Assembly (NCBI RefSeq): GCF_007830445.1
Contig: NZ_VLKR01000002.1
Span: 124,001-188,000, forward strand
Direction of reading: 5' to 3'
Source of the DNA: Sphingobacterium siyangense
GTDB lineage: Bacteria; Bacteroidota; Bacteroidia; Sphingobacteriales; Sphingobacteriaceae
Length of the DNA: 64,000 bases
Part shown: positions 30,450 through 39,109 of the stretch, in pieces
Layout: every line of letters starts with the position of its first letter
Numbering within the stretch: the stretch's first letter is position 1
Notes under the pieces: generated by a model
Databases searched by the model: none
Seen by the model: only the letters and a program-made list of their open reading frames with translations
Told to the model about the DNA's origin: nothing
Program-made: the position numbers and the translations under genes

Positions 30450-30875
30450 ATGGACATAAGAAAAGCGGTATTATCTGATGCTCCGGATCTCGCAACCTTG
30501 ACCGAACAGCTGGGTTATCCAGCCGATATTGAAGGAACGAAAACTATTTTGGAGGATCTGTTGCGGAAGCAGGAGTATGCTGTATTTGTGGGGATTATTG
30601 ACAATAAAACAGTTGGCTGGATTCAACTTCATCAGGTCATCAGTATGGAGACTGGTGTTTATGTAGAAATCATTGGCTTGGTTGTCGATGAAGAATATCG
30701 AGGTCGGGGGCTAGGCCGATTATTATTGCATGCGGCATCCGATTGGTCTAGGTCCCTCGATTGCTACCGTTTGCGTGTAAGATGCAATATCATTCGGACC
30801 GAGAGCCATACGTTTTATCAAAATAGTGGTTTTATACTAAAAAAGGAGCAGAAAGTTTTTGATTCTTTGCTTTAA
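30450..30875 (+). CDS. GNAT-family N-acetyltransferase
   Basis: 141 residues, one GNAT domain (PF00583). The acetyl-CoA binding loop is VVDEEYRGRGLGRLLLHAA (motif A R/Q-x-x-G-x-G/A) and motif B ends YQNSGF. It should transfer acetyl from acetyl-CoA to an amine of a small molecule or protein. Substrate unknown. It lies between the DinB-like gene and the large beta-barrel gene, with 90 nt to the latter's likely start. Confidence 0.9.
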   Translation: MDIRKAVLSDAPDLATLTEQLGYPADIEGTKTILEDLLRKQEYAVFVGIIDNKTVGWIQLHQVISMETGVYVEIIGLVVDEEYRGRGLGRLLLHAASDWSRSLDCYRLRVRCNIIRTESHTFYQNSGFILKKEQKVFDSLL

Positions 30876-30965
30876 AAGGTGAACTTTAGCCCAATTAGAT
30901 ATCGAGACCATCAAACATTCTACCTGTATCGACTGTTGATTTCTCGAAGACCCGACTTAGATAAA

Positions 30966-33521
30966 ATGAGAAGAATCTTTACATTAATTGCCTGTTGCTG
31001 TGTTTTTAATTCGCATGCACAACGTATGGACAGTATTACCACGGTGATCGCACCTGAATATGACCGAGTGGGTTTACTGCATCGATTTTGGCTTGGAGAT
31101 AGTTACCGTAAATTATATAATACTCCTGTTAAGATGCGTGTGATGGATCTCGCTACAGAGCGGGGCGGGCTTCAGATTGTTAAGTTGGGTGGTGGCATGC
31201 AGACACAGTCACTTCGACTGGTAGATTCTATGGGTAGGGAGTGGGTTCTTAGGTCTATTCAGAAATACCCTGAACGTAGCCTACCGGAAAGCCTTCGAAA
31301 GACATTTGCAAAAGATATAGTACAAGATCAGATTTCGATACATCATCCATTTGGTGCATTGACCGTTCCGCCATTTAATAAAGCCTTAGGTATTCCTTCA
31401 GCTTCGCCAGAACTGGTTTTTGTAGGAGATGACCCTAGGTTCGGCGAGTATCGTGAGGTATTTAAAAATAGGGCCTACATGTTTGAGGCGCGCACCCCTT
31501 TTGAGGATCAAAAAACAGATAATAGCGCAAAAGTAATGCGTAAAGTGTTGGAAGACAACGATACGCAAATTGATCAGAAGCTCACACTACGTGCGCGGAT
31601 GCTCGATTTTACGCTGGGGGACTGGGATCGTCATCAGGATAATTGGCGTTGGGATCCCGAAAAGGAAAAAGGTAAAAAGATCTATACTCCCGTCCCAAGG
31701 GATCGGGATAAGGTATATTATAAAACTTCGGGGGTATTTCCCACATTACTTTCCTATCAATGGCTGAAGGCTCATTTGCAACCCTTTAGTCCACATATTC
31801 GAAATGTGCCCCATTGGAATTTTAATGCGAGTACTTTTGATCATTTTTTTCTCACTCATCTTACAGAGGATGAATGGATTGACGAAATACAGTTTGTTCA
31901 GAAAACACTGACGGATTCGTTGATTCATCAAGCGATGTTAACGATGCCTGATACAATTGTGAAAATGAGTGCGAATGAATTGGAAACAAATATTCGTTCA
32001 AGAAGGGACGAGCTGATGGAAAGCGGACTGACCTATTATCGATTTCTTGCGCGTGTCGTTGAACTACCATTGTCCGCCAAATCTGAATTTGTGGATGTCG
32101 ATTACAATAAGGATGGCTCGGTCACTGTCAATATCCACAACAAGAAAAAAGATGGTACCGAAGGACGAAAATTGCTAAAACGCACCTTTGTACCTGATCA
32201 GACCAAAGAAGTTCGTATATATGGCATATCGGGCACTGACGAATATAAGTTACATGGATCGGGCAAATCGCCCATAAAGATCCGGCTAATTGGGGGGGAT
32301 GGACAGAATCTATATCGTACAACTGATAAATTTGCCAATGGTAGCAAAGTTTATATCTATGATGGTAAAAATCAGGTGCCGGGTGCTATGCAGGTTGATG
32401 ATGCTATTCATCTGAAGTTGAGCAAAGACAGCGCTGTCCATAAGTTTGACTATGAAAATTTTATCTATGACCGTAAAGGGGTCGTTTTTAACCTAGATTA
32501 TGGGGTTGATCGTGGACTTATTTTTGGACTGGGGTATATGATCGAGAATCAGGGGTTCAGAAAGAAGCCTTATGCCTATCGGCATCAGTTTCTAGGCAGT
32601 TATTTGACCGGTCGCGAATCATTTATGTTTGATTACAAAGGGAATTATAAAGATCTCATTGCAGGGCATGATCTTTATATTCATCTTTCGTCCCTTGGTC
32701 CCAAAAACCTGAGTAATTTCTTTGGATATGGAAACAATACTATTTTCGATAAATCGGATTCAAAGCGCATTTCGTATTACCGAAATCGATTTGATCTTGT
32801 GAGCGGTGACATTTTTCTGGAAAAGTACCTAGAACCTAAATTCAAGGTGTTCTATGGATCTTCTTCCGAATATTATACGAGTAAAGAATCGAATAATGTT
32901 GGACGTTATTTTGAGGAATTCCATCAAAAATATCCATCGGAACCTATCTATGGGAGTAATTTCTTCACTGGGCTTACTGGCGGGATAGATTATGATACAC
33001 GTGATAATATGGCCAATCCTAAATCTGGAGTACACGTACATACCAGGCTGGGCTGGAATGCTGAAATTGGAGGGGAGGGCCGCAACTATACAAAATTGCA
33101 GCATTCCATGAGTTTTTATAAAACGGTTGCCGATAACTATATTACTTTCGCAAATCGTGTGGGATTTGATGCGGTATGGGGAGATCCCTATTTTTATCAG
33201 CATGCGCAAATTGGAGGGGAAATGAGCTTAAGAGGGTATAATTCCCGACGGTTCACTGGGAAAACAGCGCTTTATAATAATTTTGACATGCGATTAAAAT
33301 TATTTAGCTACTCTTCTTATATCGTCCCAGGAACAGTCGGGGCAATTGGTTTTTATGATGTCGGAAGGGTATGGATGAGTCATGAAAATTCCAATGACTG
33401 GCATATGGGGTACGGCGGTGGAATTTATTTTATGCCTGGAGACCTGCTCACTATTCAGGGGGTAATTGGTTTTAGTAAAGAAGCAACATTGCCTTATCTT
33501 CGGGTTGGACTTTCTTTTTAA
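30966..33521 (+). CDS. Omp85-like beta-barrel protein with kinase-like N-terminal region
   Basis: 851 residues from the ATG at 30966. The longer reading from the GTG at 30879 lacks a signal at its start, whereas MRRIFTLIACCCVFNSHA is a clear signal peptide. Residues about 60-330 contain RARMLDFTLGDWDRHQDNW (D221-R222-H223, N226) and PVPRDRD (R245-D248), the catalytic-loop and metal-site pattern of Fam20C/CotH/HipA-like atypical kinases. Residues about 480-851 form a surface-antigen barrel (PF01103): GGIDYDTRDN, LRGYNSRRFTG with the Omp85-type RG[YF] motif, and a C-terminal phenylalanine. Related Bacteroidota proteins often have a metallophosphoesterase domain in front; it is absent here. Confidence 0.75.
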   Translation: MRRIFTLIACCCVFNSHAQRMDSITTVIAPEYDRVGLLHRFWLGDSYRKLYNTPVKMRVMDLATERGGLQIVKLGGGMQTQSLRLVDSMGREWVLRSIQKYPERSLPESLRKTFAKDIVQDQISIHHPFGALTVPPFNKALGIPSASPELVFVGDDPRFGEYREVFKNRAYMFEARTPFEDQKTDNSAKVMRKVLEDNDTQIDQKLTLRARMLDFTLGDWDRHQDNWRWDPEKEKGKKIYTPVPRDRDKVYYKTSGVFPTLLSYQWLKAHLQPFSPHIRNVPHWNFNASTFDHFFLTHLTEDEWIDEIQFVQKTLTDSLIHQAMLTMPDTIVKMSANELETNIRSRRDELMESGLTYYRFLARVVELPLSAKSEFVDVDYNKDGSVTVNIHNKKKDGTEGRKLLKRTFVPDQTKEVRIYGISGTDEYKLHGSGKSPIKIRLIGGDGQNLYRTTDKFANGSKVYIYDGKNQVPGAMQVDDAIHLKLSKDSAVHKFDYENFIYDRKGVVFNLDYGVDRGLIFGLGYMIENQGFRKKPYAYRHQFLGSYLTGRESFMFDYKGNYKDLIAGHDLYIHLSSLGPKNLSNFFGYGNNTIFDKSDSKRISYYRNRFDLVSGDIFLEKYLEPKFKVFYGSSSEYYTSKESNNVGRYFEEFHQKYPSEPIYGSNFFTGLTGGIDYDTRDNMANPKSGVHVHTRLGWNAEIGGEGRNYTKLQHSMSFYKTVADNYITFANRVGFDAVWGDPYFYQHAQIGGEMSLRGYNSRRFTGKTALYNNFDMRLKLFSYSSYIVPGTVGAIGFYDVGRVWMSHENSNDWHMGYGGGIYFMPGDLLTIQGVIGFSKEATLPYLRVGLSF

Positions 33522-33556
33522 AGACCTAAAATGAAGCTTTTTAAGTGTGAAATGAA

Positions 33557-34336
33557 ATGAAATCGGAGATCAAAAAAAAATTAGATAAGAATTTTTCGGA
33601 GCGTGGACTACGAAATAGCAGCATTGATTTGTCTGTGCTAAAACACTATAAGAGTTACGCAAAAACTTTTGCCGACATTCATAATGGTATAGCTGTACTG
33701 AGTGACCTGACAGCGAACTGGAGTTATACATATTTAGGGACAATTGCGGAGCGACTTCATCTTCCTGCAGATGAAAAGAAACTGGAAATAAACGGTATTT
33801 GGGAAGATTTTCTTCTCGAACGTGTTTACCCCGACGATTTGGCCATCAAGCATGCTTTGGAGCTTCAATTTCTTGACTTGGTCAAAAAAATGGATCTGGC
33901 GGAGCGATTTAATTATCAAGCAAACAGTGTCCTGCGGGTCGAGGGGAGAGAGGGGCAAATCATGCAGCTGTCCCATCAAATTTTTTACTTGGACACCCCG
34001 GGACCGGAATTTCCACAGTTGGCTTTATGCTGTTATACCCTATTACCAGAAACTGAAACATCAGTCAATCTCCGAAATTATATTCTCAATCAGGTAACGG
34101 GCGTGGTTCATCACCTGGATGGTTATGGCGCAAAAACTTCGATTAGCACACGCGAGAAAGAAATTTTAAGCTGTATCAAGGAGGGAATGATTAGCAAGCT
34201 AATTGCCGAAAAACTAGGTCTGAGTATAAATACAGTTAATCGGCATCGGCAAAATATACTCCAAAAGCTTCGTGTACGAAATTCATATGAAGCAGTGAGT
34301 GTGTTTAACAAGATGCAGCGGGATCATACTGACTAG
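33557..34336 (+). CDS. LuxR-type transcriptional regulator
   Basis: 259 residues. The C-terminal GerE/LuxR helix-turn-helix is clear (STREKEILSCIKEGMISKLIAEKLGLSINTVNRHRQNILQKL, about 193-235). The N-terminal 180 residues look like a PAS-type sensor (ANWSYTYLGTIAERLHLP, EFPQLALCCYTLLP) without a recognised ligand motif. There is no receiver domain, so it is not a classical two-component partner. It follows the beta-barrel gene by 35 nt and ends at a hairpin terminator. Target unknown. Confidence 0.85.
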   Translation: MKSEIKKKLDKNFSERGLRNSSIDLSVLKHYKSYAKTFADIHNGIAVLSDLTANWSYTYLGTIAERLHLPADEKKLEINGIWEDFLLERVYPDDLAIKHALELQFLDLVKKMDLAERFNYQANSVLRVEGREGQIMQLSHQIFYLDTPGPEFPQLALCCYTLLPETETSVNLRNYILNQVTGVVHHLDGYGAKTSISTREKEILSCIKEGMISKLIAEKLGLSINTVNRHRQNILQKLRVRNSYEAVSVFNKMQRDHTD

Positions 34337-34346
34337 ATTTAAGACA

Positions 34347-34388
34347 ACGCCCACCTGAGGCAGCCTTATAGATGGGCGTCGGTATTTT
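34347..34388 (+). terminator. Hairpin terminator after the LuxR-type gene
   Basis: 8-bp arms (ACGCCCAC/ATGGGCGT, one G.T pair) with a 15-nt loop, then CGGTATTTTT on the plus strand. Convergent with the DUF1349 gene, so it may serve both. Confidence 0.65.
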
Positions 34389-35050
34389 TAGTTTGAATTA
34401 TTCTCTTTCAGCCATTTGCTTCGACGTTGGTCTGCAAGGTGTTTGATCGTAAAATAATCAAATTTGGCCTGAAAGCCATTGCCGTCTGGTGAAGCTGCCA
34501 TTAGACCGACCATAACAGGGTGATTATCCTGTAGCCAGGCATTTCTCATCATAATATACTCCTTGTCATCAAAGGAATAGAAAAATTCTACAGCATCTAA
34601 TCGACGTATCGCTTTGATCCAGATGTAGGAGATTTCCTTATCGATCGGAACAATGCTCCAATCACTTGTTTTATGCGTAACGACTGTACTTAAATTGTAT
34701 TTTCCGTCAACAAATTCGATTCCTGCTTTTATATAGTTTTCATGATCAATGCGCAGCATAATACCTGCTTGATCGAACCGGGTTTGATAGTTCGCCGAGA
34801 TCTTCGCCTTGACTTCAAACTCTCCCCCGCGTAGCGTATAGAAAAAGGGCGCGTCATCTACTGTAAATCCATAATGAGAGATACGCCAATAATCGCTTTT
34901 AGGCGTAACGAACATCGAAAGCGAATTGTCTTTGATGTTCCATTCTGTTGGTTCGTTAAACCAAAGCATCTTATCCAATTTTTGTGCGCTGGCCTGTATC
35001 GTAAGCAATGGAAATAATGAAGCTGCTAAAAATGTCTTTATAGTTTTCAT
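34388..35050 (-). CDS. DUF1349 (concanavalin-like) secreted protein
   Basis: About 220 residues from the ATG at 35050 (MKTIKTFLAASLFPLLTIQASAQ), a clean signal peptide. The in-frame start at 35104 would prepend polar residues. The mature part is a DUF1349 beta-sandwich (PF07081): LWFNEPTEWNIKDNSL, FDQAGIMLRIDHENYIKAGIEFVDG, GNGFQAKFDYFTIK. Proteins of this fold are thought to bind carbohydrates or act in sugar metabolism. The true role is unknown. Exported, probably periplasmic. Confidence 0.85.
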   Translation of the reverse strand: MKTIKTFLAASLFPLLTIQASAQKLDKMLWFNEPTEWNIKDNSLSMFVTPKSDYWRISHYGFTVDDAPFFYTLRGGEFEVKAKISANYQTRFDQAGIMLRIDHENYIKAGIEFVDGKYNLSTVVTHKTSDWSIVPIDKEISYIWIKAIRRLDAVEFFYSFDDKEYIMMRNAWLQDNHPVMVGLMAASPDGNGFQAKFDYFTIKHLADQRRSKWLKENNSN

Positions 35051-35163
35051 GTTTTTGTTTTTGTGATGATATTCATTTTCAGCAAAGATATTTAAGCATA
35101 GCACAGGTTTTCAATACTGATAAATAACCATGATTTCAATAATTCATCCTATTGTAATTTATT

Positions 35164-35178
35164 TGCAATTTAATTGCA
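35164..35178. promoter_or_regulatory. Palindrome in a divergent intergenic region
   Basis: TGCAATT/AATTGCA separated by one T, between the DUF1349 gene (minus) and the methyltransferase (plus). A third TTGCAA half-site lies at about 35200. Possible operator. Confidence 0.3.
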
Positions 35179-35313
35179 TTTAACGTTTTTGCTACATAGT
35201 TGCAATAGTGAAAAATACTATCTTCGCTGAGTAGACTTTTAATCCATTGTAGTACCGAATTGGTATAGCTAACAGCATCGATTTCAATTTTAAACAATAT
35301 AAGCAACAGTAGT

Positions 35314-35921
35314 ATGGAATTTTGGGAACGTAATTTTATAGAGAAGCAAGAAATGTGGGGGGATGAAGCCGCAAAGTCTACAACGTTTGCAGTAGGCTTT
35401 TTTTGGAACACAACATCAAAAATATACTGATTCCTGGGTTCGGCTACGGTCGCAACGGTCGCCCTTTTTTGGAAAATGGAATAAAAATTACAGGCATTGA
35501 GATCTCGAAAACGGCAATAGAGCTCGCCCGGAAATCCTTTGGGGCAGATACGGTTATCCATCATGGTTCAGTTAATGAAATGCCTTTTGATCAGGATATA
35601 TATGAGGGTATATTTTGTTACGGGCTTATTCATCTATTGGATGCTGAAGAACGTAATGCGTTAATCCAGCATTGTTTTGACCAATTGGCTGAAGGAGGTT
35701 ATATGATTTTTACGTCCGTATCAAAGCAAGCAAGCATCTACGGAAAGGGGGAGGCCATAGGCACTGATCGATTTGCAATGTTTGGTGGAGTACATATGTT
35801 CTTTTACGATGTTGATTCCATTCATGCCGAATTCGACCCCTATGGATTAATGGAAATTAGGGAAGTGGAGGAAAATTTTCCATTCTACTTCATCATTTGT
35901 CAGAAAAGGATTAATATTTAA
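35314..35921 (+). pseudogene. SAM-dependent methyltransferase, frameshifted in a T7 tract
   Basis: The start at 35314 gives MEFWERNFIEKQEMWGDEAA, a typical beginning for small class I methyltransferases of the thiopurine-methyltransferase type. Translation then runs into T7 at 35398-35404 and soon stops. One extra T joins this to a second frame with LEHNIKNILIPGFGYGRNGR (SAM-binding motif I), ITGIEISKTAIELAR and the rest up to 35921, including the catalytic-region segments IHLLDAEERNALIQHC and GGYMIFTSV. The joined protein would be about 202 residues. The break is therefore a one-base homopolymer event. The downstream frame alone could only start at a GTG/TTG-type codon and would lack the first 30 residues. 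Confidence 0.7.
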
Positions 35922-35931
35922 TAATGTATAT

Positions 35932-36840
35932 ATGAAAGATGATAGAAGCTATGAGGTAATTATTGTTGGGGGAAGTTATGCGGGGCTTTCTGCAGCGATG
36001 GCATTGGGACGTTCCTTGCGGAATGTGTTGATTATCGATAGTGGGCTACCTTGTAATCGACAGACGCCGCACTCCCATAATTTCATCACGCATGATGGTG
36101 AAAAGCCGCTCAGTATAGCGAAAAAAGCAAGGGAAGAAGTTCTGAACTACCCGAGTGTCAAGTTCCAGAAAGGGCTTGCTGTGAGCGGCACGAAGACAGC
36201 TACAGGGTATGAAATAACCACCGAAAATGGGGACGTTTTTCAGGCTAAAAAGCTCATTTTTGCGACTGGTGTGGAAGATATTATGCCTAGTATACAAGGA
36301 TTTTCAGCCTGTTGGGGAATTTCGGTTATCCATTGCCCATATTGTCACGGTTATGAGTTTCGAAAAGGAAAAACTGCTATTATGGCCAATGGTGAAAGAG
36401 CTCTTCACCTTGCAGGTTTGGTTCACAATCTCTCGTCCGACTTAACGCTATTGACTTCGGGTAAGGCTAGTTTTGATGTTAAGCAGAAAGCAAAACTGAA
36501 GTTACACGGTATTTCGATTATTGAAGAAGAAATAGGTAAAATCCAGCACAAGAATGGATGGGTTCAGCAGGTACAATTAAAAGACGGTCGTGAACTTGCC
36601 TTTGATGCTGTTTATGCTGCCATTCCTTTCAGGCAACATTCGGCTATTCCTGCCGCACTAGGTTGTGAAATAACGGAACAGGGACATATCAAAATAGATA
36701 ATTTTCAAAAAACTTCACTTGCAGGAGTTTTTGCCTGTGGAGATAATTCTAGTATGATGCGTTCGGTGGCGAATGCTGTTGCGACAGGAAACCTAGCTGG
36801 AGCAATGGTTAATAAAGAACTTGTCGACGAGGTTTTTTAG
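35932..36840 (+). CDS. NAD(P)/FAD-dependent oxidoreductase (thioredoxin reductase-like)
   Basis: 302 residues: FAD-binding GGSYAGLSAAMALGR (13-27), a second dinucleotide-binding block in the middle and the redox-active CPYC (Cys135, Cys138) in IHCPYCHGYEF. It has the length and layout of the TrxB-like group (class II pyridine nucleotide-disulfide reductases). The C-x-x-C is in the expected place, so it should reduce a disulfide or a related substrate using NADPH. The cognate thioredoxin is not adjacent. The gene starts 10 nt after the methyltransferase frame. Confidence 0.9.
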   Translation: MKDDRSYEVIIVGGSYAGLSAAMALGRSLRNVLIIDSGLPCNRQTPHSHNFITHDGEKPLSIAKKAREEVLNYPSVKFQKGLAVSGTKTATGYEITTENGDVFQAKKLIFATGVEDIMPSIQGFSACWGISVIHCPYCHGYEFRKGKTAIMANGERALHLAGLVHNLSSDLTLLTSGKASFDVKQKAKLKLHGISIIEEEIGKIQHKNGWVQQVQLKDGRELAFDAVYAAIPFRQHSAIPAALGCEITEQGHIKIDNFQKTSLAGVFACGDNSSMMRSVANAVATGNLAGAMVNKELVDEVF

Positions 36841-36886
36841 TGGCCGCATTGATCGGTTTTCCGGCTGTGATCGCAATTTGTTAATT

Positions 36887-36919
36887 CATCAGGAAGTATA
36901 TCACAAAAACTTCCTGATG
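36887..36919. terminator. Hairpin between convergent genes
   Basis: Perfect 11-bp arms (CATCAGGAAGT and its complement) with an 11-nt loop, between the oxidoreductase stop (36840) and the DUF418-like gene stop (36946). No T-run is seen on either strand. Confidence 0.45.
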
Positions 36920-36945
36920 CGTAAATGCTGTCTTTAAGCGTGTCA

Positions 36946-38031
36946 CTAGTTCGATGCTTGTCTTAAAAGAAATTCAAATGGACCGTTCTTAAATTTTTTT
37001 GTCCAAATTTTGCTAAAATAATAGCTGCCGATAAAATAGGTCGATGATAGGAAGAGAATCATCCCTGGTGATAAGGTTGCTTGTTGGTCGATTACTTGAT
37101 GAAACACCCCTTTGCTAGCCAAAAAAGAAAATAATAGGATGCCCAATGTTAAATGGGATATATAATGCGTTAATGTCATCTGGCCAGTTTTCGCGAGACA
37201 GTTGACAAATGTATTGGGAGTAATAAAGCGGCTAATGTACATGAAGCTGCTAATAAGTAGCAGGCTAAAACCTATTGTACTGATTAAAAATGGAAGTACC
37301 GGAGGAAGATAATCCGCGTTTAGAAAAGAGTAGGCTGCCATGCCAATGAGGTTTTGAGGAATACATTGTGCAACTTGTACTACCAGGTATAATACCAATC
37401 CTATGAAAAACAGTTTTTTTTGAACAATGGCGCTGGTCCAGTTCAGTTTACCCAGGTACATACCGATCATGAAATAAGACATCCACGGAAAAATGGAATT
37501 CCAGCCATTATATAAAGAGTTTCTGATAAACCCCTTTAGGCTCCAGTTGTCGGTATAAGTTAGTGTATCAAAATTCCATCCAGTTTCATAAGGAATTAAA
37601 ATGAGCAAAAGATGAAAAACGATCGTGAAGAAAACTGCTCCATGTATGTAGTATTGTTTATCAACGAATAGCAAGAAGGAGGCGATAAACATGTAAAATC
37701 CATAAAAGTGAAGGATATCTGCAGGCCACCAAATAGATAATAATAATCCGAGAACAAATAGAAAACCTGCTTTCTTCTGCACAATAGCCTTTAGTTTAAC
37801 TTGTTCTTGCGGAGAAGCGTAAATAGATTTTTCTGTTCGCAAAGTAAGTCCCATGCCTGATAGGACAACAAATATTGTACTCGAATTGCCACTAAAGAGC
37901 GTGAGAAACTGGCCTAGCCAACTGGTATGTTGTGGATCTCCAAGAACGAGATTAAAATTGACGATATACATCCCAAAGATTGCGTAAGCTCTCAGGATAT
38001 CAAATCCTATAAATCTGATTTTTTCTGCCAT
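36946..38031 (-). CDS. DUF418-like polytopic membrane protein
   Basis: 361 residues with about ten membrane helices. The N-terminus IRFIGFDILRAYAIFGMYIVNFN and the C-terminal block KIWTKKFKNGPFEFLLRQ are the DUF418/heparan-alpha-glucosaminide acetyltransferase-like pattern (W-x6-GP-x-E-x2-R). Members may be acyl or acetyl transferases of the inner membrane. The substrate is unknown. A palindrome (38087-38100) and -7-like core sit in front of its start, and the Crp/Fnr gene ends just upstream, suggesting that this gene is its target. Confidence 0.8.
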   Translation of the reverse strand: MAEKIRFIGFDILRAYAIFGMYIVNFNLVLGDPQHTSWLGQFLTLFSGNSSTIFVVLSGMGLTLRTEKSIYASPQEQVKLKAIVQKKAGFLFVLGLLLSIWWPADILHFYGFYMFIASFLLFVDKQYYIHGAVFFTIVFHLLLILIPYETGWNFDTLTYTDNWSLKGFIRNSLYNGWNSIFPWMSYFMIGMYLGKLNWTSAIVQKKLFFIGLVLYLVVQVAQCIPQNLIGMAAYSFLNADYLPPVLPFLISTIGFSLLLISSFMYISRFITPNTFVNCLAKTGQMTLTHYISHLTLGILLFSFLASKGVFHQVIDQQATLSPGMILFLSSTYFIGSYYFSKIWTKKFKNGPFEFLLRQASN

Positions 38032-38056
38032 GATAGTTGATTTTCAAAATGTACTG

Positions 38057-38100
38057 CAAATTTTGAAAGATGCACTGGTTTGGCATTTGACTTAAATCAA
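38057..38100 (-). promoter_or_regulatory. Crp/Fnr-type box and -7 core upstream of the DUF418-like gene
   Basis: On the minus strand, TTGATTTAAGTCAA (38100-38087), 26 nt, then TTTG (38060-38057), 25 nt, then ATG. The box differs from 45871-45884 in one base and its spacing to TTTG is the same. The centre would fall near -41, the class II activator position. Confidence 0.6.
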
Positions 38101-38104
38101 ATAA

Positions 38105-38671
38105 TTAGATTTTTGTGCGGACCCTGCTTAATGTTTCTAGGGAAATTCCCAGATAAGAAGCAATATAGGTAAGCGGTATATGGCGTATGAAATCTGGTTG
38201 CTCCTTAAGGAGTAGCTTATACCTTTCCATGGCGCTGAGGGTGTGAAATTCGAACAGACGTTTTTCTAACCACATTGTATAGTATTCTGTCATTAAAAGA
38301 TCGAGTTGAATGAGTTGTGGATGATTTATTTTGAGATGCTGAAAGGCGTTTTTATCCATGCACGAGACAGTAACATCTGTAATTGCCTGAATAAACTCCC
38401 TGCTAGGCTGATTCGAAACATAACTGCTAAAGGCGACTGCGAGATCATGTTTAAAAAGTAGCTCAGTCGTTACTTCTTTTTTCTCATTCATATAGTATTT
38501 CCTCGTAATACCTTCCTCTATCCAAAAGCTAGACTTGCAGACCTCACCTTGATATAAAAGAAATTCGCCCTTTTTGTATTTTTTGGTTTTGGAAATGGCC
38601 TGTAATGCTGAGTTTGTTTCCGCATCAAAACCGTCAATTAAAGCATTGATTTTTTTTAGATGCTCATTCAT
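38105..38671 (-). CDS. Crp/Fnr-family transcriptional regulator (1)
   Basis: 188 residues from the ATG at 38671 (MNEHLKKINALIDGFD). The in-frame reading to 38782 overlaps the HxlR gene and is rejected. Cyclic-nucleotide-binding-like barrel (GEFLLYQGEVCKSSFWIEEG) followed by a dimer helix and a winged-helix domain ending PLTYIASYLGISLETLSRVRTK. The effector-binding residues of cAMP-type CRP are not obvious. It lies directly upstream of the DUF418-like gene, with a Crp/Fnr-type box between the two, so activation of its neighbour is likely. Confidence 0.88.
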   Translation of the reverse strand: MNEHLKKINALIDGFDAETNSALQAISKTKKYKKGEFLLYQGEVCKSSFWIEEGITRKYYMNEKKEVTTELLFKHDLAVAFSSYVSNQPSREFIQAITDVTVSCMDKNAFQHLKINHPQLIQLDLLMTEYYTMWLEKRLFEFHTLSAMERYKLLLKEQPDFIRHIPLTYIASYLGISLETLSRVRTKI

Positions 38672-38705
38672 TATAGCTGATTTGAGTGATCGAAAGTTGC
38701 TGACG

Positions 38706-39050
38706 TTACATTTGTTGAATCCGTTCGGTCCGACCCGCCGTTTCTCTTCCCCATTCTGCGATCGACTCGAGTAGTGGAACAAGTGTTTTCCCGAATTCTG
38801 TCAGTTCGTAATCTACTTTCAAAGGAGCTTTGTCGGTATGTACTGTACGCTTTACTAAACCATCAGCCTCAAGTTCCTTTAATTGTAAGCTTAATGTACG
38901 CTCTGTAATTAAGGCGCATTCTTTTCTCAGTTCATTATAGCGTTTTTTTTCAATTAAATGAATCAAAATCACTGCCTTCCACTTGCCGCCTATGTATTTC
39001 ATAGTCAGGCTGGTACTGCATGGGTATTGTTTGTTGTCTATCAAATACAT
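38706..39050 (-). CDS. HxlR-family transcriptional regulator
   Basis: 114 residues, a winged-helix HxlR domain (PF01638): CSTSLTMKYIGGKWKAVILIHLI at the start and ITERTLSLQLKELEADGLVKRTV as the recognition region and wing. The conserved Cys near the N-terminus is where redox-sensing members such as HypR and YodB react. It is divergent to a nitroreductase gene and shares a 94-bp promoter region with a palindrome, so repression of that gene under control of a quinone or oxidant is plausible. Confidence 0.9.
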   Translation of the reverse strand: MYLIDNKQYPCSTSLTMKYIGGKWKAVILIHLIEKKRYNELRKECALITERTLSLQLKELEADGLVKRTVHTDKAPLKVDYELTEFGKTLVPLLESIAEWGRETAGRTERIQQM

Positions 39051-39075
39051 CTGTTACTATCAAGTTTGACCGTTA

Positions 39076-39109
39076 TTGCAAATATATAACACTATATTTA
39101 AGTTTGCAA
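39076..39109. promoter_or_regulatory. Interleaved divergent promoters, HxlR gene and nitroreductase gene
   Basis: Plus strand: TTG (39076-39078), 20 nt, TAAGTTTG (39099-39106). Minus strand: TTG (39109-39107), 20 nt, TATATTTG (39086-39079). Both match the Bacteroidota TTG-N19/20-TAnnTTTG form, and they overlap each other. Confidence 0.6.

Noticed and set aside
38672..38782. Longer N-terminus for Crp/Fnr regulator 1
   Set aside because: It would overlap the HxlR gene and adds a non-homologous, Ser/Asn-rich stretch; the ATG at 38671 begins the usual domain.
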